Below, piece by piece: positions 1 to 8,657 of a stretch of DNA of 64,000 nt. The position numbers were made by a program, and so were the translations under genes. How positions within the stretch are numbered: the first letter of the stretch is position 1; each line of letters begins with the position of its first letter. The stretch lies in the NCBI RefSeq assembly GCF_014647055.1, contig NZ_BMOL01000011.1, positions 1 through 64,000 of the forward strand. The letters are read 5' to 3'. Below the pieces are notes generated by a model. That model did not search any database. It saw nothing but the letters and a program-made list of their open reading frames with translations, and had not been told where the DNA came from. The DNA is from Deinococcus aerolatus (GTDB lineage Bacteria; Deinococcota; Deinococci; Deinococcales; Deinococcaceae).

Positions 1-69
1 CGCGAAATGATTAAAGTCCCACTGGAATTTATTGAGCGCCTTGCGGACGCACTCTGCTACGCCGCCTGA
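1..69 (+). CDS. Possible 3' end of a small unrecognised gene
   Basis: Frame 1 is open from the window edge to a TGA at 67-69. It could start at ATG 7 as a 20-residue peptide or continue from outside the window. The residues look helical, but there is no recognisable motif. The call rests only on the open frame at the edge and on lying directly before the polymerase-like gene. It may be the tail of a longer gene or chance. Confidence 0.25.
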   Translation, partial: REMIKVPLEFIERLADALCYAA

Positions 70-121
70 GACGCCTTGATGGCCAAAGTCGAGCTCAGAG
101 CGTGCTGAGCATCTGCAACTG

Positions 122-1101
122 GTGGATTTTGAAGGCCGTCCCATGGCGAAGACGGCCCTGGTTGAGTTGAGACGCGAGTTGCGCAAAGAACGCCAGCAGC
201 GAGAGGGACCCGCAGACGTCCGGCTGCTGAACAGCGTCTCCCCCCAGACCTACAACCAATTCACGCGCTATTTCGACGAGGCTATGGAGAGTGCGGCCAG
301 CATTGGGGCGGTTGGCACCGAGGCGATTGCCTCTGATGCCTACGACATTCAGGCGGACGGTCGACGCCACTCGAATCTCCGGACGCTGTATGTGCTGTTT
401 CAGCGGGGGCTATCTCCGACCTATCAGTCTGTCCAGAACTCTCCCCGCTACTACACCCGCGGGGTCAGTCTGTCTCAGCTTTCCCCGAAGGTCCGGCAGG
501 CGCTTTTCGGGGGAGCGTGGCATCTGGATCTGGCAGCGGCGCAGTTGGCCATTCTGGCGCAGCTTTGGAAGCTGCCGAACTGGCAGAGGATTCTGGAGTC
601 GGCCGTGCATGGGCATCAGTCCTCACGGATAGAGGTGTGGGTGCCGCTGCTGCGGGCTGTGGGCCTGGAAGGGCTGGAGCACAAGCGGGCCTTCAAGACA
701 CTGGTGTACTCGGCGGCGTACGGAATGAGCCGGAGGAATCTCCTGAAAAAGGCGGCAGAGGCCTTCGGCGAGGAGCGTGCGGCCGCATTGTTCAAGACGT
801 CTTTGATGCGTGAGTTGCTGGTTGGACGCACCAAGCGGATGACACGGCTCATGGACGAGGGAGGCATCAAGGATCCTATCAGCGGCACATTCATAACCCT
901 GGAGAGCAGGGAGAAAATCTCAAAACCAACCGACCCATTGAAATCAGCCCGGCACTTGAATGCGACCGTACGGTCCCTGATGGCCTATGAGGCTCAGGCG
1001 GTCGAACTGGATTTGATGCAGCCTGTGCTGGACCGCATGCGCAAGGATGCCCGGTTCCGGGTGGTCCTGTGGCTGCACGACGGCTGCTATATCACCACGG
1101 G
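122..1101 (+). pseudogene. Family-A DNA polymerase-like gene, 5' part, interrupted by an IS
   Basis: The reading frame shows the three palm and finger motifs of family-A polymerases in order. A motif-A-like LDLAAAQLAILA lies near residue 140, a motif-B-like KTLVYSAAYGMS near 195-207, and a motif-C-like LWLHDG near 318. There is no 3'-5' exonuclease or 5' nuclease domain. This is the minimal layout seen in some phage and plasmid polymerases. The frame begins at GTG 122 after a stop at 77-79; ATG 143 is an alternative start. An IS4-family element enters 24 bases after motif C. The frame runs on to a stop at 1238-1240, replacing the native C-terminus with IS-encoded residues. Removing the element and one target copy restores a 363-residue frame ending at 2425. 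Family assignment is from motifs only. Confidence 0.6.
1093..1101. repeat. Left target-site duplication of the IS
   Basis: CACCACGGG at 1093-1101 is repeated at 2305-2313, directly outside the inverted repeats. Nine bases fits the 8-12-base duplications of IS4-family elements and marks the insertion point in the polymerase-like gene. Confidence 0.85.
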
Positions 1102-2304
1102 CTCAGTAGCTGACAACTTCGTTTTTAGTCGTCCCAGACGACGGGAAGGCCACCTTCCGGTCTGTCCCTCGACAGCAACGAGAAATGGCGGTGTGTTGAG
1201 GTATGAAGCCACCAAAATCCGCCGCCTCACAAGCTACTGAACTCACGGCCCATTTCAAAGCCTGCGTGCCCTCGCTGCGTATCGACACGCATCAGCGTGC
1301 CGTCGACGTTGTTCTGGTCATGATCATGGCCCAGAGCGTCAACCAGCGCGATCTCGGTCTGCATCTCCCTGGCACCAGTTCTCCTGAAGCCAAGAAGCGG
1401 CGCGTGGAACGCGCCGTCCACGATGAGCAACTCACGGCTCAGGTCTTCCTGGCCCTGCTGCTGGTTCATCTTCCCCCAGGCAAGATTCTGATGAGCGTGG
1501 ACCGCACGACCTGGGAACACGGGGATTCGCCGCTTAACCTCCTGGTCCTGGGTGCGGTGGTCCACGGCTTTACGATTCCGCTGGTCTGGGTGGCCCTGGA
1601 TCACACGGGCAACAGCGACACCAGGGCACGCATGTGGCTGGTGTTGCGACTGCTGGAGGCCCTTCCAGCGCGACGCTGGAAGGGCCTGGTGGCGGACCGG
1701 GAGTTCATCGGGGCCGAGTGGTTCCGCTTTCTGCGCCGGAAAGGGATTCGCCGGGCCATTCGGATTCGAAAAGACACCGTCCTAGACGAACTATCAGCGG
1801 GCGAGTGGTTCCGGGAGCTGCAACCCGGTCAGTTCCGGATGATTGCGGAGCGGACCGAGGTTTTTGGTGAACTTATGCGGGTGGTGGCCACCAGGTCACC
1901 CGCGGGTGACCTAGTGATCATCGCAACGGATTTTCACGTGTGGGAAACGTGGCAGCTGTACAAGCTTCGCTGGACCATCGAGTCCACGTTTGGCTCGCAA
2001 AAGTCGCGGGGCTTCGATTTGGAGCGGACCGGAGTCACGGACCCCACACGGTTGGAGCGGCTGTTCGGTCTGGTGACCATGGCCTGGTTGGCCTGCCTGC
2101 GGGTGGGCGTCTGGCGGCATGAAACCAAACCGATCCGGGTGCTGGCCCATGGCCGCTAGGCCATGAGCCTCGTGCGCTACGGCTCGGAAGAACTGCGCCA
2201 TGTGCTGCGGTGGGTCCCCGAGAGACTCGGCGAGATACTACGCGTCTTGATACGCCCTTTTCCCGAACTGAGACAACCGGAAACCGAAGTTGTCAGCTAC
2301 TGAA
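1102..2304 (+). mobile_element. IS4-family insertion sequence, 1203 bp
   Basis: The element is bounded by near-perfect terminal inverted repeats at 1102-1121 and 2285-2304. The shared core CAGTAGCTGACAACTTCG is identical at both ends, and one of the outer two bases differs. Nine-base direct repeats flank the whole. It carries one transposase gene in the same orientation as the interrupted host gene. Matching duplications suggest a fairly recent insertion. The element name within the IS4 family cannot be given without a database. Confidence 0.9.
1203..2159 (+). CDS. IS4-family transposase, probably truncated by an in-frame amber stop
   Basis: The 318-residue DDE transposase has first Asp in SVDRTTW, second Asp in VADREF, and the IS4 signature Tyr-2-Arg-3-Glu-6-Lys in [15 protein letters not shown], which holds the catalytic Glu. 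The frame begins at ATG 1203, about 100 bases inside the left inverted repeat. After the TAG at 2157-2159 the same frame stays open for 47 codons to a TGA at 2301-2303 inside the right inverted repeat. Those codons encode an amphipathic Arg-rich tail like the C-termini of IS4 transposases. The amber codon therefore probably truncates a protein of about 366 residues. The catalytic core is intact, so activity cannot be judged. Confidence 0.88.
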   Translation: MKPPKSAASQATELTAHFKACVPSLRIDTHQRAVDVVLVMIMAQSVNQRDLGLHLPGTSSPEAKKRRVERAVHDEQLTAQVFLALLLVHLPPGKILMSVDRTTWEHGDSPLNLLVLGAVVHGFTIPLVWVALDHTGNSDTRARMWLVLRLLEALPARRWKGLVADREFIGAEWFRFLRRKGIRRAIRIRKDTVLDELSAGEWFRELQPGQFRMIAERTEVFGELMRVVATRSPAGDLVIIATDFHVWETWQLYKLRWTIESTFGSQKSRGFDLERTGVTDPTRLERLFGLVTMAWLACLRVGVWRHETKPIRVLAHGR

Positions 2305-2313
2305 CACCACGGG
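2305..2313. repeat. Right target-site duplication of the IS
   Basis: This is the second copy of CACCACGGG, outside the right inverted repeat. Joining 1101 to 2314 recreates the uninterrupted host sequence in frame. Confidence 0.85.
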
Positions 2314-2425
2314 GCATGATGAAGTGACAGAGCAAAAGCAAATCGAGCGGGTGGTGCGCGAGGTCAACGCGCGGGCGGCCAAGGCTGGGATCGCCACCGT
2401 CCTGACCTACGAGAAGCTGACCTAG
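2314..2425 (+). pseudogene. 3' remainder of the polymerase-like gene
   Basis: After the right target duplication the frame of the polymerase-like gene resumes and encodes GHDEVTEQ, then a charged helical tail ending LTYEKLT before TAG 2423-2425. Spliced to the 5' part, it follows the motif-C strand directly: ITTG then HDEVTEQ. This is what a family-A palm C-terminus with a terminal helix would look like. The piece has no start of its own and should be inactive while separated. Continuity is read directly from the sequence; the function is inferred. Confidence 0.7.
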
Positions 2426-2662
2426 TGAACCGAGATGGTGGAGTTCAAAGGAAAGAGAGATTGGAGTGGCAGGGTGGGCACACAGGAAGGGCGACGCGCC
2501 CTGTCGGGCACCTCCCTCTATAGAGGGCGCATCGAAAACGAAAAAACACCGTGCTGGAGCGACTTTTCGTCAATTTGAAAAAGGAAAAATGTGAGATTTT
2601 GGCCGACCTGCCCCTTTGATGTTTTGCTCTACCAGCGTGAAAAGGCCATGCTGAAGGTGGAG

Positions 2663-3209
2663 TCAGTCACCCAGGGCCAGGATCTCGGCTCGTCTCTGCG
2701 TGACACGACCTTCCAACTTCAGAAAGACGATGGCGGCGGCAAAGCCTAACCCAGCCACCACGAGCCACATTGGTGCCGCGCCCAACCGGGCCAGCAGCAC
2801 GCCGCCGAGCAGGGGCGCGATCAGGGTGGCCAGACCGCTCATGCTGCCGACGATCCCGATGTAGGTGCCGCGCTGGCCTGACGCGGCCAACTCGCTGATG
2901 ATCGTCTTGCTGATGCTGTAGGCCAAAATTTCTCCCAGCGTCCAGACGGCCACGGCCAGCACATGCACTGCGAAGGTCTGTGCGGCGGCGTGGATCAGGA
3001 AATCCGCACCCAGCAGCGCCTGCCAACGGGGATGGCCCGGAGTGCTGATGGAGTGGCCTGGCGGCAAGCCCAGCAGGATAATCATCACGCCGTTGATGCT
3101 CATGACCTGTCCGTATTGCACCGCGCTGTAGCCCTGCTGTGCGAAGACCAGGGCCAGCGCACGTCATGCCGTAGAGCAGGCTGAGCACGCAAGCCACCAC
3201 ACGCTCCAT
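2663..3209 (-). pseudogene. MFS transporter remnant, frameshifted and 5'-truncated
   Basis: The C-terminal half of a major facilitator superfamily transporter is readable from about 3165 down to 2663. It has several hydrophobic helices, for example LIHAAAQTFAVHVLAVAV and LATLIAPLLGGVLLARLG. The upstream stretch MERVVACVLSLLYGMT is in another frame and joins the transporter frame near 3160, giving a typical mid-protein MFS sequence. This indicates a one-base frameshift. The first 150-200 residues of a normal MFS protein are absent, and nothing upstream supplies them. It is read as a decayed gene of unknown substrate. Confidence 0.65.
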
Positions 3210-3354
3210 CCGCTAATCCGGGACGTGCTGCCGTATACCTATGGACGCGTCAACTTCTGTAAGTTGTGGATTGGTGATAGGCCGCTGCACGGTGCTGACG
3301 GGTTATGAGCGCGTGCTGCTCCTCACCATCCAAGGCCCCTGAGAGCCCTCTGAA

Positions 3355-3573
3355 TCACACGACGATTCGTTTGAAATCGCCCTGCTCGTCGCGTGCGGGA
3401 AGTTGGGCGTACATCAGTTCACGGCTGACCACCTCGGCCACCGCCTGGCCCAGCTCCTCGGCGCTTCGGTGCTCACTTGGGAGAGGTTCGGCCACCACGT
3501 CGAAACCGCGCTCAGCGTCCACGTCCTGAAAGCGGACCGAGACGTGAAAAGCATGACCACTCACCTCCGGCAT
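3355..3573 (-). CDS. Small hypothetical protein, 72 residues
   Basis: The acidic protein begins MPEVSGHAFHVSVRFQ and ends FKRIVV. ATG 3573 is chosen because a purine-rich GAGAGGGG lies nine bases upstream; a TTG three codons earlier would give 75 residues. There are no membrane segments or Cys residues. An alternating hydrophobic pattern in the first half suggests beta strands, followed by a helix near residues 35-55. I do not recognise the family. It stands alone between the MFS remnant and a long empty stretch. Confidence 0.5.
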   Translation of the reverse strand: MPEVSGHAFHVSVRFQDVDAERGFDVVAEPLPSEHRSAEELGQAVAEVVSRELMYAQLPARDEQGDFKRIVV

Positions 3574-4046
3574 GATGTTCAACCCCTCTCGGCCGTGCTT
3601 GTGGGTGTCAAAGGCTGATTCGAAGTTGGAGGTCCATGTTTGTAGTCTCGTCCGAGGACAAGGGTGTAGTCTGCCCGGCCATCTTTACATAGGGTTGAGC
3701 GTCGAACTCCATCACGTGGGGCGCTCCCGAAAGCGCCAGTCCGGTCGTGGCGGTGACGTCGCCTCTTTTCACTTCCGCAGGGGCTCTTCAATGTCGAAGG
3801 TGGGCAGGACGTGGTGGTTTGGCTGTACAAGAGCAGTCCTCAGACTTACACCGTGTCCGAAGTCGGGCCTTTGAAGGGGTGCTGTGGTGGTGAGATGGTC
3901 ATTGCGGCTGGGCAGAGTCGTTCAAGATCTGCTGGTGAGCAACTTTGTGGTCAGCCTACTGGGGGACAACCTGTGAACCCCTTGGCGAAGAGCAACCGTG
4001 GCCGTCTCTCTATGTCTATAGATAAATTCTACGCTACGATTTTGCC
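3574..4046. other. Intergenic stretch without a supported gene
   Basis: Open frames on both strands here have no Shine-Dalgarno-like start and no family resemblance. Apart from the promoter of the next gene at the right edge, I see no repeats, RNA genes or IS ends. It is probably a decayed accessory region. Confidence 0.5.
4035..4040 (+). promoter_or_regulatory. -10 element TACGAT of a leaderless gene
   Basis: TACGAT lies six bases before ATG 4047, so transcription would begin at or near the start codon. No Shine-Dalgarno sequence is present. No clear -35 hexamer is seen about 17 bases upstream. Confidence 0.5.
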
Positions 4047-4307
4047 ATGTCCGAATCCTGCCCTCTGCTGATTCTCAGTGTGCCCGCAGGCCACGAGATA
4101 GACCCACAGGCCTGGGAAATCCTGAAAGTACACGCCGGGGAGAACTACGGCGCTGGCGTGGTGCTGGCGGCTGCAGCGTTTCTACGGGCGGAACCTCCGA
4201 TGCTGATGGGCGATTGGAGAGCTTCAAGGGCCGAGGTGCTGAGGGACCTCACTCCCCTGATCGAGTCGGCCTTCTTCAATCTGGACTGGCTCGAAGCCGC
4301 GATGTAA
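4047..4307 (+). CDS. Small hypothetical protein, 86 residues
   Basis: The protein begins MSESCPLLILSVPAGH and looks alpha/beta. A hydrophobic strand LLILSV at residues 7-12 is followed by an Ala-rich helix GAGVVLAAAAFLRA at about 35-48 and a C-terminal helix ending LDWLEAAM. There is no signal peptide or known motif, and I do not recognise the family. It has its own -10 element and appears leaderless. It ends four bases before the convergent Bax1 gene, so it is not part of that operon. Confidence 0.55.
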   Translation: MSESCPLLILSVPAGHEIDPQAWEILKVHAGENYGAGVVLAAAAFLRAEPPMLMGDWRASRAEVLRDLTPLIESAFFNLDWLEAAM

Positions 4308-4310
4308 GCA

Positions 4311-5540
4311 TCAGGTGGTCACGGCGGTTCGCTCCGCCACGGCCAGCACATCTTTCGGATTCAAGACGCCCTTGAACCAGACCAGGCGGTCCCCGAACTC
4401 ACTGGGGTTCACGCCCGCCTTCTCCAGATTGAGCCGCTCGGAGACGCAGACGATCAGATCGGTCCGGCCCGACTTTTTGAGCAAAGCGAACTTCTTCTTC
4501 AAATACTCGGGCCGCCAGTACCCCACGATCTCGACAAGCACGCTGCGTTCCCCGTGGACCAGCCGGAAATCGGGGAGGATCACGCCGCCCGGGACTGAGA
4601 CCAGGTCCACCTCGCGTTCGAGTTGCCAGGGCGTGTCCAGCTTCGCGAAACGCTCGGCGAAACCTGACTCCAGGGCACTGTCGTGTTCCTCGGGGGCCTT
4701 GTAGTGGCTGACGTAACCGTCCTCGCTGGTGAGCTGGAAAGACCATTCGTCGTCCTTGGGGTCCACCCAGGCCAGATCCCGGCGGGGCTTGAGGGCGGCG
4801 CTCAGGTCCCACTTGGTGACGTGGAGGAGGGCAGGCAGGAATTTAGCCATCGCCAGGCCGTAGCGCGTGTTGCTGGAGAACAATGACGTCGGGCCGTCCA
4901 GGGTCAGGGTGAAGCCGTAGTTGGCGTCCCCTTCCACCGTCACCATCAGCCCGAAGAACTTGAGGTATTTCAGCAGTTGCTTGTAGCGGGCGGGTTCGTT
5001 GCGCCGGGCGGTGATCACCAGCTGGAAGGCGCGGTACAGCGCGCCCTGGGCCTGTGCGAGATCCCAGCGCTGGATGAGTTGCAGCGGCTCCAGGGGGTCA
5101 AACGCGATCAACGTCTGCTGGTCCGGTAAGTCGGCATACAGGGCGGTTGCGATGTCGTGCGGGTTCAGCGCAGCCTCGGTGGACAGGGCGCGGGCGGCCT
5201 GTTCCAGAACGGTGTTCGTCCGCTGGCGGCTGGGGGGTCCGTCCTGCGCCAGCGCAAAGACCTTCTCGCGCACCGCGGCCGGGGCCAGGCCACCCCCGGC
5301 CTCGAATTCCCCACGCTGGGTGAGCAGGTGGGCCAGACCGCGCACCACCCGGTAATCCGAGCGGCCCGCCTCCAGGTCCCGCAGCTCCTCATTGAGGTCC
5401 GCACGCCGCTTGCCGACATGGGCCCCGAAGACGGCAATCAGAGTCTCGGCCAGCTTGAGATTGTTGGTGGTGGGCTTCAGGCGGCGGGGCTCGAAGAGCC
5501 CCGCCTTGATCCGGAACATCAGCAGCTCAGTCGGGAGCAT
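4311..5540 (-). CDS. Bax1-like DUF790 nuclease, partner of XPB helicase
   Basis: This 409-residue protein matches the DUF790 (Bax1) family. In archaea, Bax1 binds XPB and supplies the nuclease of an XPB-Bax1 excision machine. The N-terminus MLPTELLMFRIKAG is typical of the family. The C-terminal third holds a restriction-endonuclease-like core: PDFRLVHGERSVLVEIVGYW has the acidic residue, then a Glu before hydrophobic residues, and is followed by basic residues LKKKFALLKK. The start overlaps the end of the helicase gene by 14 bases, so the two are probably translationally coupled and co-expressed. Function is inferred from the family and from this linkage. Confidence 0.88.
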   Translation of the reverse strand: MLPTELLMFRIKAGLFEPRRLKPTTNNLKLAETLIAVFGAHVGKRRADLNEELRDLEAGRSDYRVVRGLAHLLTQRGEFEAGGGLAPAAVREKVFALAQDGPPSRQRTNTVLEQAARALSTEAALNPHDIATALYADLPDQQTLIAFDPLEPLQLIQRWDLAQAQGALYRAFQLVITARRNEPARYKQLLKYLKFFGLMVTVEGDANYGFTLTLDGPTSLFSSNTRYGLAMAKFLPALLHVTKWDLSAALKPRRDLAWVDPKDDEWSFQLTSEDGYVSHYKAPEEHDSALESGFAERFAKLDTPWQLEREVDLVSVPGGVILPDFRLVHGERSVLVEIVGYWRPEYLKKKFALLKKSGRTDLIVCVSERLNLEKAGVNPSEFGDRLVWFKGVLNPKDVLAVAERTAVTT

Positions 5541-6921
5541 TGATGCTCTCCCAGGATGGAGTCCCCTGCGGCTGCCATTGTCCCTTTCTCTGCTGACTGA
5601 CGCGTTCTTCGCTGGTGCCCTCGGTGATCACCTCGTACAGGGTGGCCTTCTTGCCCCTCGCTTTGCGAAGGATCCGCCCCAGACGCTGGATGTACTCGCG
5701 CTCGGTGGCGGTGCCCGAAAGCATCACCCCGACACTCGCCTCCGGCACATCCACGCCCTCGTTCAGGACCCGGCTGGTCACCAGGATGCGGTACGAGCCG
5801 TCCCGGAAGCGCTCGAGTGTGCTGTGCCGCTCTTTCGTCGGGGTCTGGTGCGTAATGCTCGGAATCAGGAACTCACGGCTGATCCGGTACACCGTGGCAT
5901 TGTCGTCGGTGAAGATCAGCGTGCGCTCGTTCGGGTGGTTGACCAGAATCTCTTCCAGGACCCGGAGTTTCCCTTCGGTGCCGTACGCTAGGGAGCGGGC
6001 CTCGCGGTGGGCCAGCATGGCGGCCCGCCCCTGCGGAGAGCCGCTGGCCATAATGAACTGCTTCCAGCCGTCCAGAGAACCCAGCTTGATGCTGTTCAGG
6101 CGCAGGAAGTCATTCCGCTGCCGGATCAAGGTGTGGTAGCGGTCCTGCTCAGCGTGGCTGAGCCGGACCTTGATGATGATTTCGCGGTAGTCGGCTAGGG
6201 TGGTGCCCGCAAGATCTTCGGGACTGCAGGAATACACCACCGGGCCCAGCAGGGTCTCGAGGTCACGTTCCCGCCCATCACTGCGTTTCAGTGTGGCGCT
6301 GAGTCCCAGGCGGTACGGAGCCAGGCTCATCTCCGCGATGACGCGGGTGAAGTCAGAAGGCAGGTGGTGGCACTCGTCGCAGATCAGCAGCGCGTATTTG
6401 CCTGCCAAGTCCTCAGCGTGAATGACGGCCGAGTCGTAGGTAGATACGAGGATCGGCGTGTCGTCGTGGCTGCCGCCGCCCAGCAGGCCGACATTGACAT
6501 CCGGGAAGGCCGCCAGGAGGCCTGAGTACCACTGCTGCAGCAGGTCCAGCGTTGGCACGCAGATCAACGCACTGCGGGGCGTGTCCCTCAACGCCAGCTG
6601 GGCCACCAGAGTCTTGCCCGAGCCCGTGGGCAACTCGGCAACCCCTCTCCGTCCCGCAGCCTTCCAGGCTTTCAAGGTCTCCGTCTGGTGGGCGTAGGGG
6701 CTGATCTCGCGGGCAAAGCCCAGATCCAGCTTCTGGAAATCGGCCGCCTCGTCCTTGAAGGTCAGTCCCGCGGCCCGCAGCCGCTCGACGATCTCGCGGT
6801 AGTCCTGGCCCCGGGCACGGTGGTTCTGACTCCTGGCGTCCCAGGTGAACAGCTCGGCCACCACCTCCGGCACCGCCTTCATCACCAGGGTGCCCCGGTC
6901 GAGGCGCAGCGGCGCAGTCAT
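5527..6921 (-). CDS. XPB/Rad25-type superfamily 2 DNA helicase
   Basis: This is an ATP-dependent 3'-5' helicase of the XPB family, used in nucleotide excision repair to open damaged DNA. Visible motifs are Walker A ELPTGSGKT near residue 105, the DECHH box near 180, motif III LSATLKRSDGR, and motif VI QRLGRILRKARG near 425. ATG 6921 (MTAPLRLDRGTL) is chosen over upstream starts because TAGCAT lies seven bases before it, a leaderless arrangement; the open frame reaches 6972. Length is about 464 residues, normal for prokaryotic XPB. It is co-transcribed with the downstream Bax1 gene. D. radiodurans is known to carry a Rad25-related helicase. Confidence 0.92.
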   Translation of the reverse strand: MTAPLRLDRGTLVMKAVPEVVAELFTWDARSQNHRARGQDYREIVERLRAAGLTFKDEAADFQKLDLGFAREISPYAHQTETLKAWKAAGRRGVAELPTGSGKTLVAQLALRDTPRSALICVPTLDLLQQWYSGLLAAFPDVNVGLLGGGSHDDTPILVSTYDSAVIHAEDLAGKYALLICDECHHLPSDFTRVIAEMSLAPYRLGLSATLKRSDGRERDLETLLGPVVYSCSPEDLAGTTLADYREIIIKVRLSHAEQDRYHTLIRQRNDFLRLNSIKLGSLDGWKQFIMASGSPQGRAAMLAHREARSLAYGTEGKLRVLEEILVNHPNERTLIFTDDNATVYRISREFLIPSITHQTPTKERHSTLERFRDGSYRILVTSRVLNEGVDVPEASVGVMLSGTATEREYIQRLGRILRKARGKKATLYEVITEGTSEERVSQQRKGQWQPQGTPSWESINAPD

Positions 6922-6972
6922 GCCCGCCATGCTAGCGGCCAGAAGAGAGACTGACCCTGCCCCTGACGCCAA

Positions 6973-8013
6973 TCACTCGCAGGCGCGGCCGTCCCCATCG
7001 CGGTCCAGCTTGCGGCTGTAGCCGGGCTGGCCGATCAGGAGTGGCGCTTTGCCAGCCGCTCGCACCGCCGCGCAGTTCGGATACGTCACGGAACTGGGCG
7101 GCAGCGTGGGAATGGGGGTGGGCGCCCGGGGCACAGGCGATACAGGTGTCGCTGCACCTGGGCGGGTCTGGGGAGTTGTCCCGGTGCCCTTCTCGGTGTT
7201 CAAGGTGTACTTTCCACCGGGCTGCACGGTGACCGTCACCGTGCCGTTCAGATCCGTGCGGTAGATGGCTGCGCCCACGCCCTTGTACAGCGCCAGCGCT
7301 TCCGAGGTGGGATGGCCGTAGTTGTTGGGGCCAACGCCGATCACGACGTTGCGGGGGCGCACGGCCTTGAGCCACGCGGAGCTGTCCCCGTTCCTCGCCC
7401 CATGGTGAATGGATTTATACACGTCGATGGGGCCGAGTTTTGATGCCGGGTACGTCTTCAGCCAGCCCTGAGTCTCCGCTGTTTCGCTGTCGCCTGTCAT
7501 GAGCGCCCGGAACGTGCCGTACTCGACGAGCAGGCCGACGCTGTTGAGGTTCTGATCGCCTCTGGGCATGCTGGGCGGCGGGGGCAGGACAGTCACCTTC
7601 ACGCTGCCGAGGTTGATCACCCGGTCACTGGCCAGCAGACCCTGGGTGCCCGCGGCCTTGACCGATGCCGTCAGCTTGCCGAAGGTCTGGGTCGTCGCCG
7701 CGATGCCGTTATTCAGGAAGAACTTCGGCTTGAAGCGCTGGACCGCCGGGATCAGTCCTGTGATGTGGTCCGCGTCGCCGTGGCTGGCTGCCACCACCGC
7801 AAGACTCTTGACGCCGTACTGAGTCAGCAGCTCCGTCATGCGTTTCTCGCTGCGCCCGCCGTCGTACAGCAGGCTCTGGCCTTCAGGGGCGGTGATCAGC
7901 ACCGCGTCCCCCTGGCCGACATCCAGAAAACGGAGGGTGAGCACGCCGGGCAAGGCGGTCTGGGCCAGAGCGCCTCCGCCCAGCAGCGCCGCCAGCAAGA
8001 GGAGGCGCCTCAC
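6973..8013 (-). CDS. Secreted ComEC/Rec2-like metallo-beta-lactamase with excalibur domain
   Basis: A Sec signal peptide covers about residues 1-18 (MRRLLLLAALLGGGALAQ). The metallo-beta-lactamase fold follows: FLDVGQGDAVLI near 30, the zinc motif SHGDADH near 77-83, a later TGDSET, and SIHHGA. These match the hydrolase domain found at the end of ComEC. A Pro-rich linker leads to a C-terminal excalibur domain with its Ca-binding DRDGDGRACE and paired Cys. The protein is probably exported and may degrade nucleic acid or nucleotides outside the membrane; the substrate is inferred from the family only. It overlaps the upstream DUF3006 gene by four bases (ATGA), so the two are coupled. Confidence 0.85.
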   Translation of the reverse strand: MRRLLLLAALLGGGALAQTALPGVLTLRFLDVGQGDAVLITAPEGQSLLYDGGRSEKRMTELLTQYGVKSLAVVAASHGDADHITGLIPAVQRFKPKFFLNNGIAATTQTFGKLTASVKAAGTQGLLASDRVINLGSVKVTVLPPPPSMPRGDQNLNSVGLLVEYGTFRALMTGDSETAETQGWLKTYPASKLGPIDVYKSIHHGARNGDSSAWLKAVRPRNVVIGVGPNNYGHPTSEALALYKGVGAAIYRTDLNGTVTVTVQPGGKYTLNTEKGTGTTPQTRPGAATPVSPVPRAPTPIPTLPPSSVTYPNCAAVRAAGKAPLLIGQPGYSRKLDRDGDGRACE

Positions 8014-8297
8014 AGCTCCAGGTCTCCATCAGGAGTTCTGACATTCAGGCCGTCGAGCGTCCGCTGGCCCAGGGCATGACGTCGGTCCGTCTCCTCGTGG
8101 TCCACCTTGAGGTTCACGTCGCCGCCCTGAACGTCGAGGCGGACGACGTCGCCTTCCTTGACCCCTTTGGGCAGACTTGCCAGGCGCCAGTCCTCGGTGG
8201 TGCCGTCCGGCAGTTCCACCCGCGCCATCTTCCCCTCGATGCCGTCAACGGTGACGTAGCTGATGCCAGGGTCCTCGTTACGCTGCTCAGGTGACAT
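8010..8297 (-). CDS. DUF3006 domain protein
   Basis: This 95-residue protein has the compact beta-barrel pattern of DUF3006: an N-terminal VDGIEGKMARVEL, then DWRLASLPKGVKEGDVVRLD. DUF3006 genes are often found beside secreted ComEC-like metallo-hydrolases, as here, where the stop codon overlaps the hydrolase start by four bases. A role in binding or regulating the hydrolase is plausible but unproven. There is no signal peptide, so it would stay in the cytoplasm unless carried out by its partner. Confidence 0.8.
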   Translation of the reverse strand: MSPEQRNEDPGISYVTVDGIEGKMARVELPDGTTEDWRLASLPKGVKEGDVVRLDVQGGDVNLKVDHEETDRRHALGQRTLDGLNVRTPDGDLEL

Positions 8298-8619
8298 GTC
8301 CCACGCTAGCGCACGCAGGATGCCCGGTTGACGTCGAGTGTCGCCCCAGTCACGTGCCCCACGAGAGCAGAGGCCAGCACATCTCCCAGGGAGAATGCAC
8401 AGGCCCGGTCCGCGGCGTGCTCATTCCGGCAAAGTGCAGCCAGCCCAGGGCGGACCAGCTGGGGGCTGCGCGAGGCTCCAGACGCGCGTCCCGGCTCGCC
8501 CTTCAAACCCATCATGCAGGTAAGCATGCAGGTCTCAATGCCAGGTCATTCCCAAACACCTGCTTAAAGTGTGTCCCAGACGCTTTCGCCTCGCCAACAG
8601 GAGCATCGGGGCGCATGAT

Positions 8620-8648
8620 TTGACAGGAGGTGCATACCGCCCTATATT
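8620..8648 (+). promoter_or_regulatory. Consensus-like sigma-70 promoter TTGACA-17-TATATT
   Basis: TTGACA at 8620-8625 and TATATT at 8643-8648 are separated by 17 bases. This is among the closest matches to consensus in the window. Predicted start is near 8655, only a few bases before a terminator hairpin, so the default product would be an RNA of about 30 bases. Confidence 0.7.
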
Positions 8649-8657
8649 GAAGGAATC

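Noticed and set aside
2517..2529. TCTATAGAGGGCG shared with the ftsH -10 region at 29333-29345
   Set aside because: Thirteen-base matches are expected by chance in a window this size, and nothing else around them agrees.
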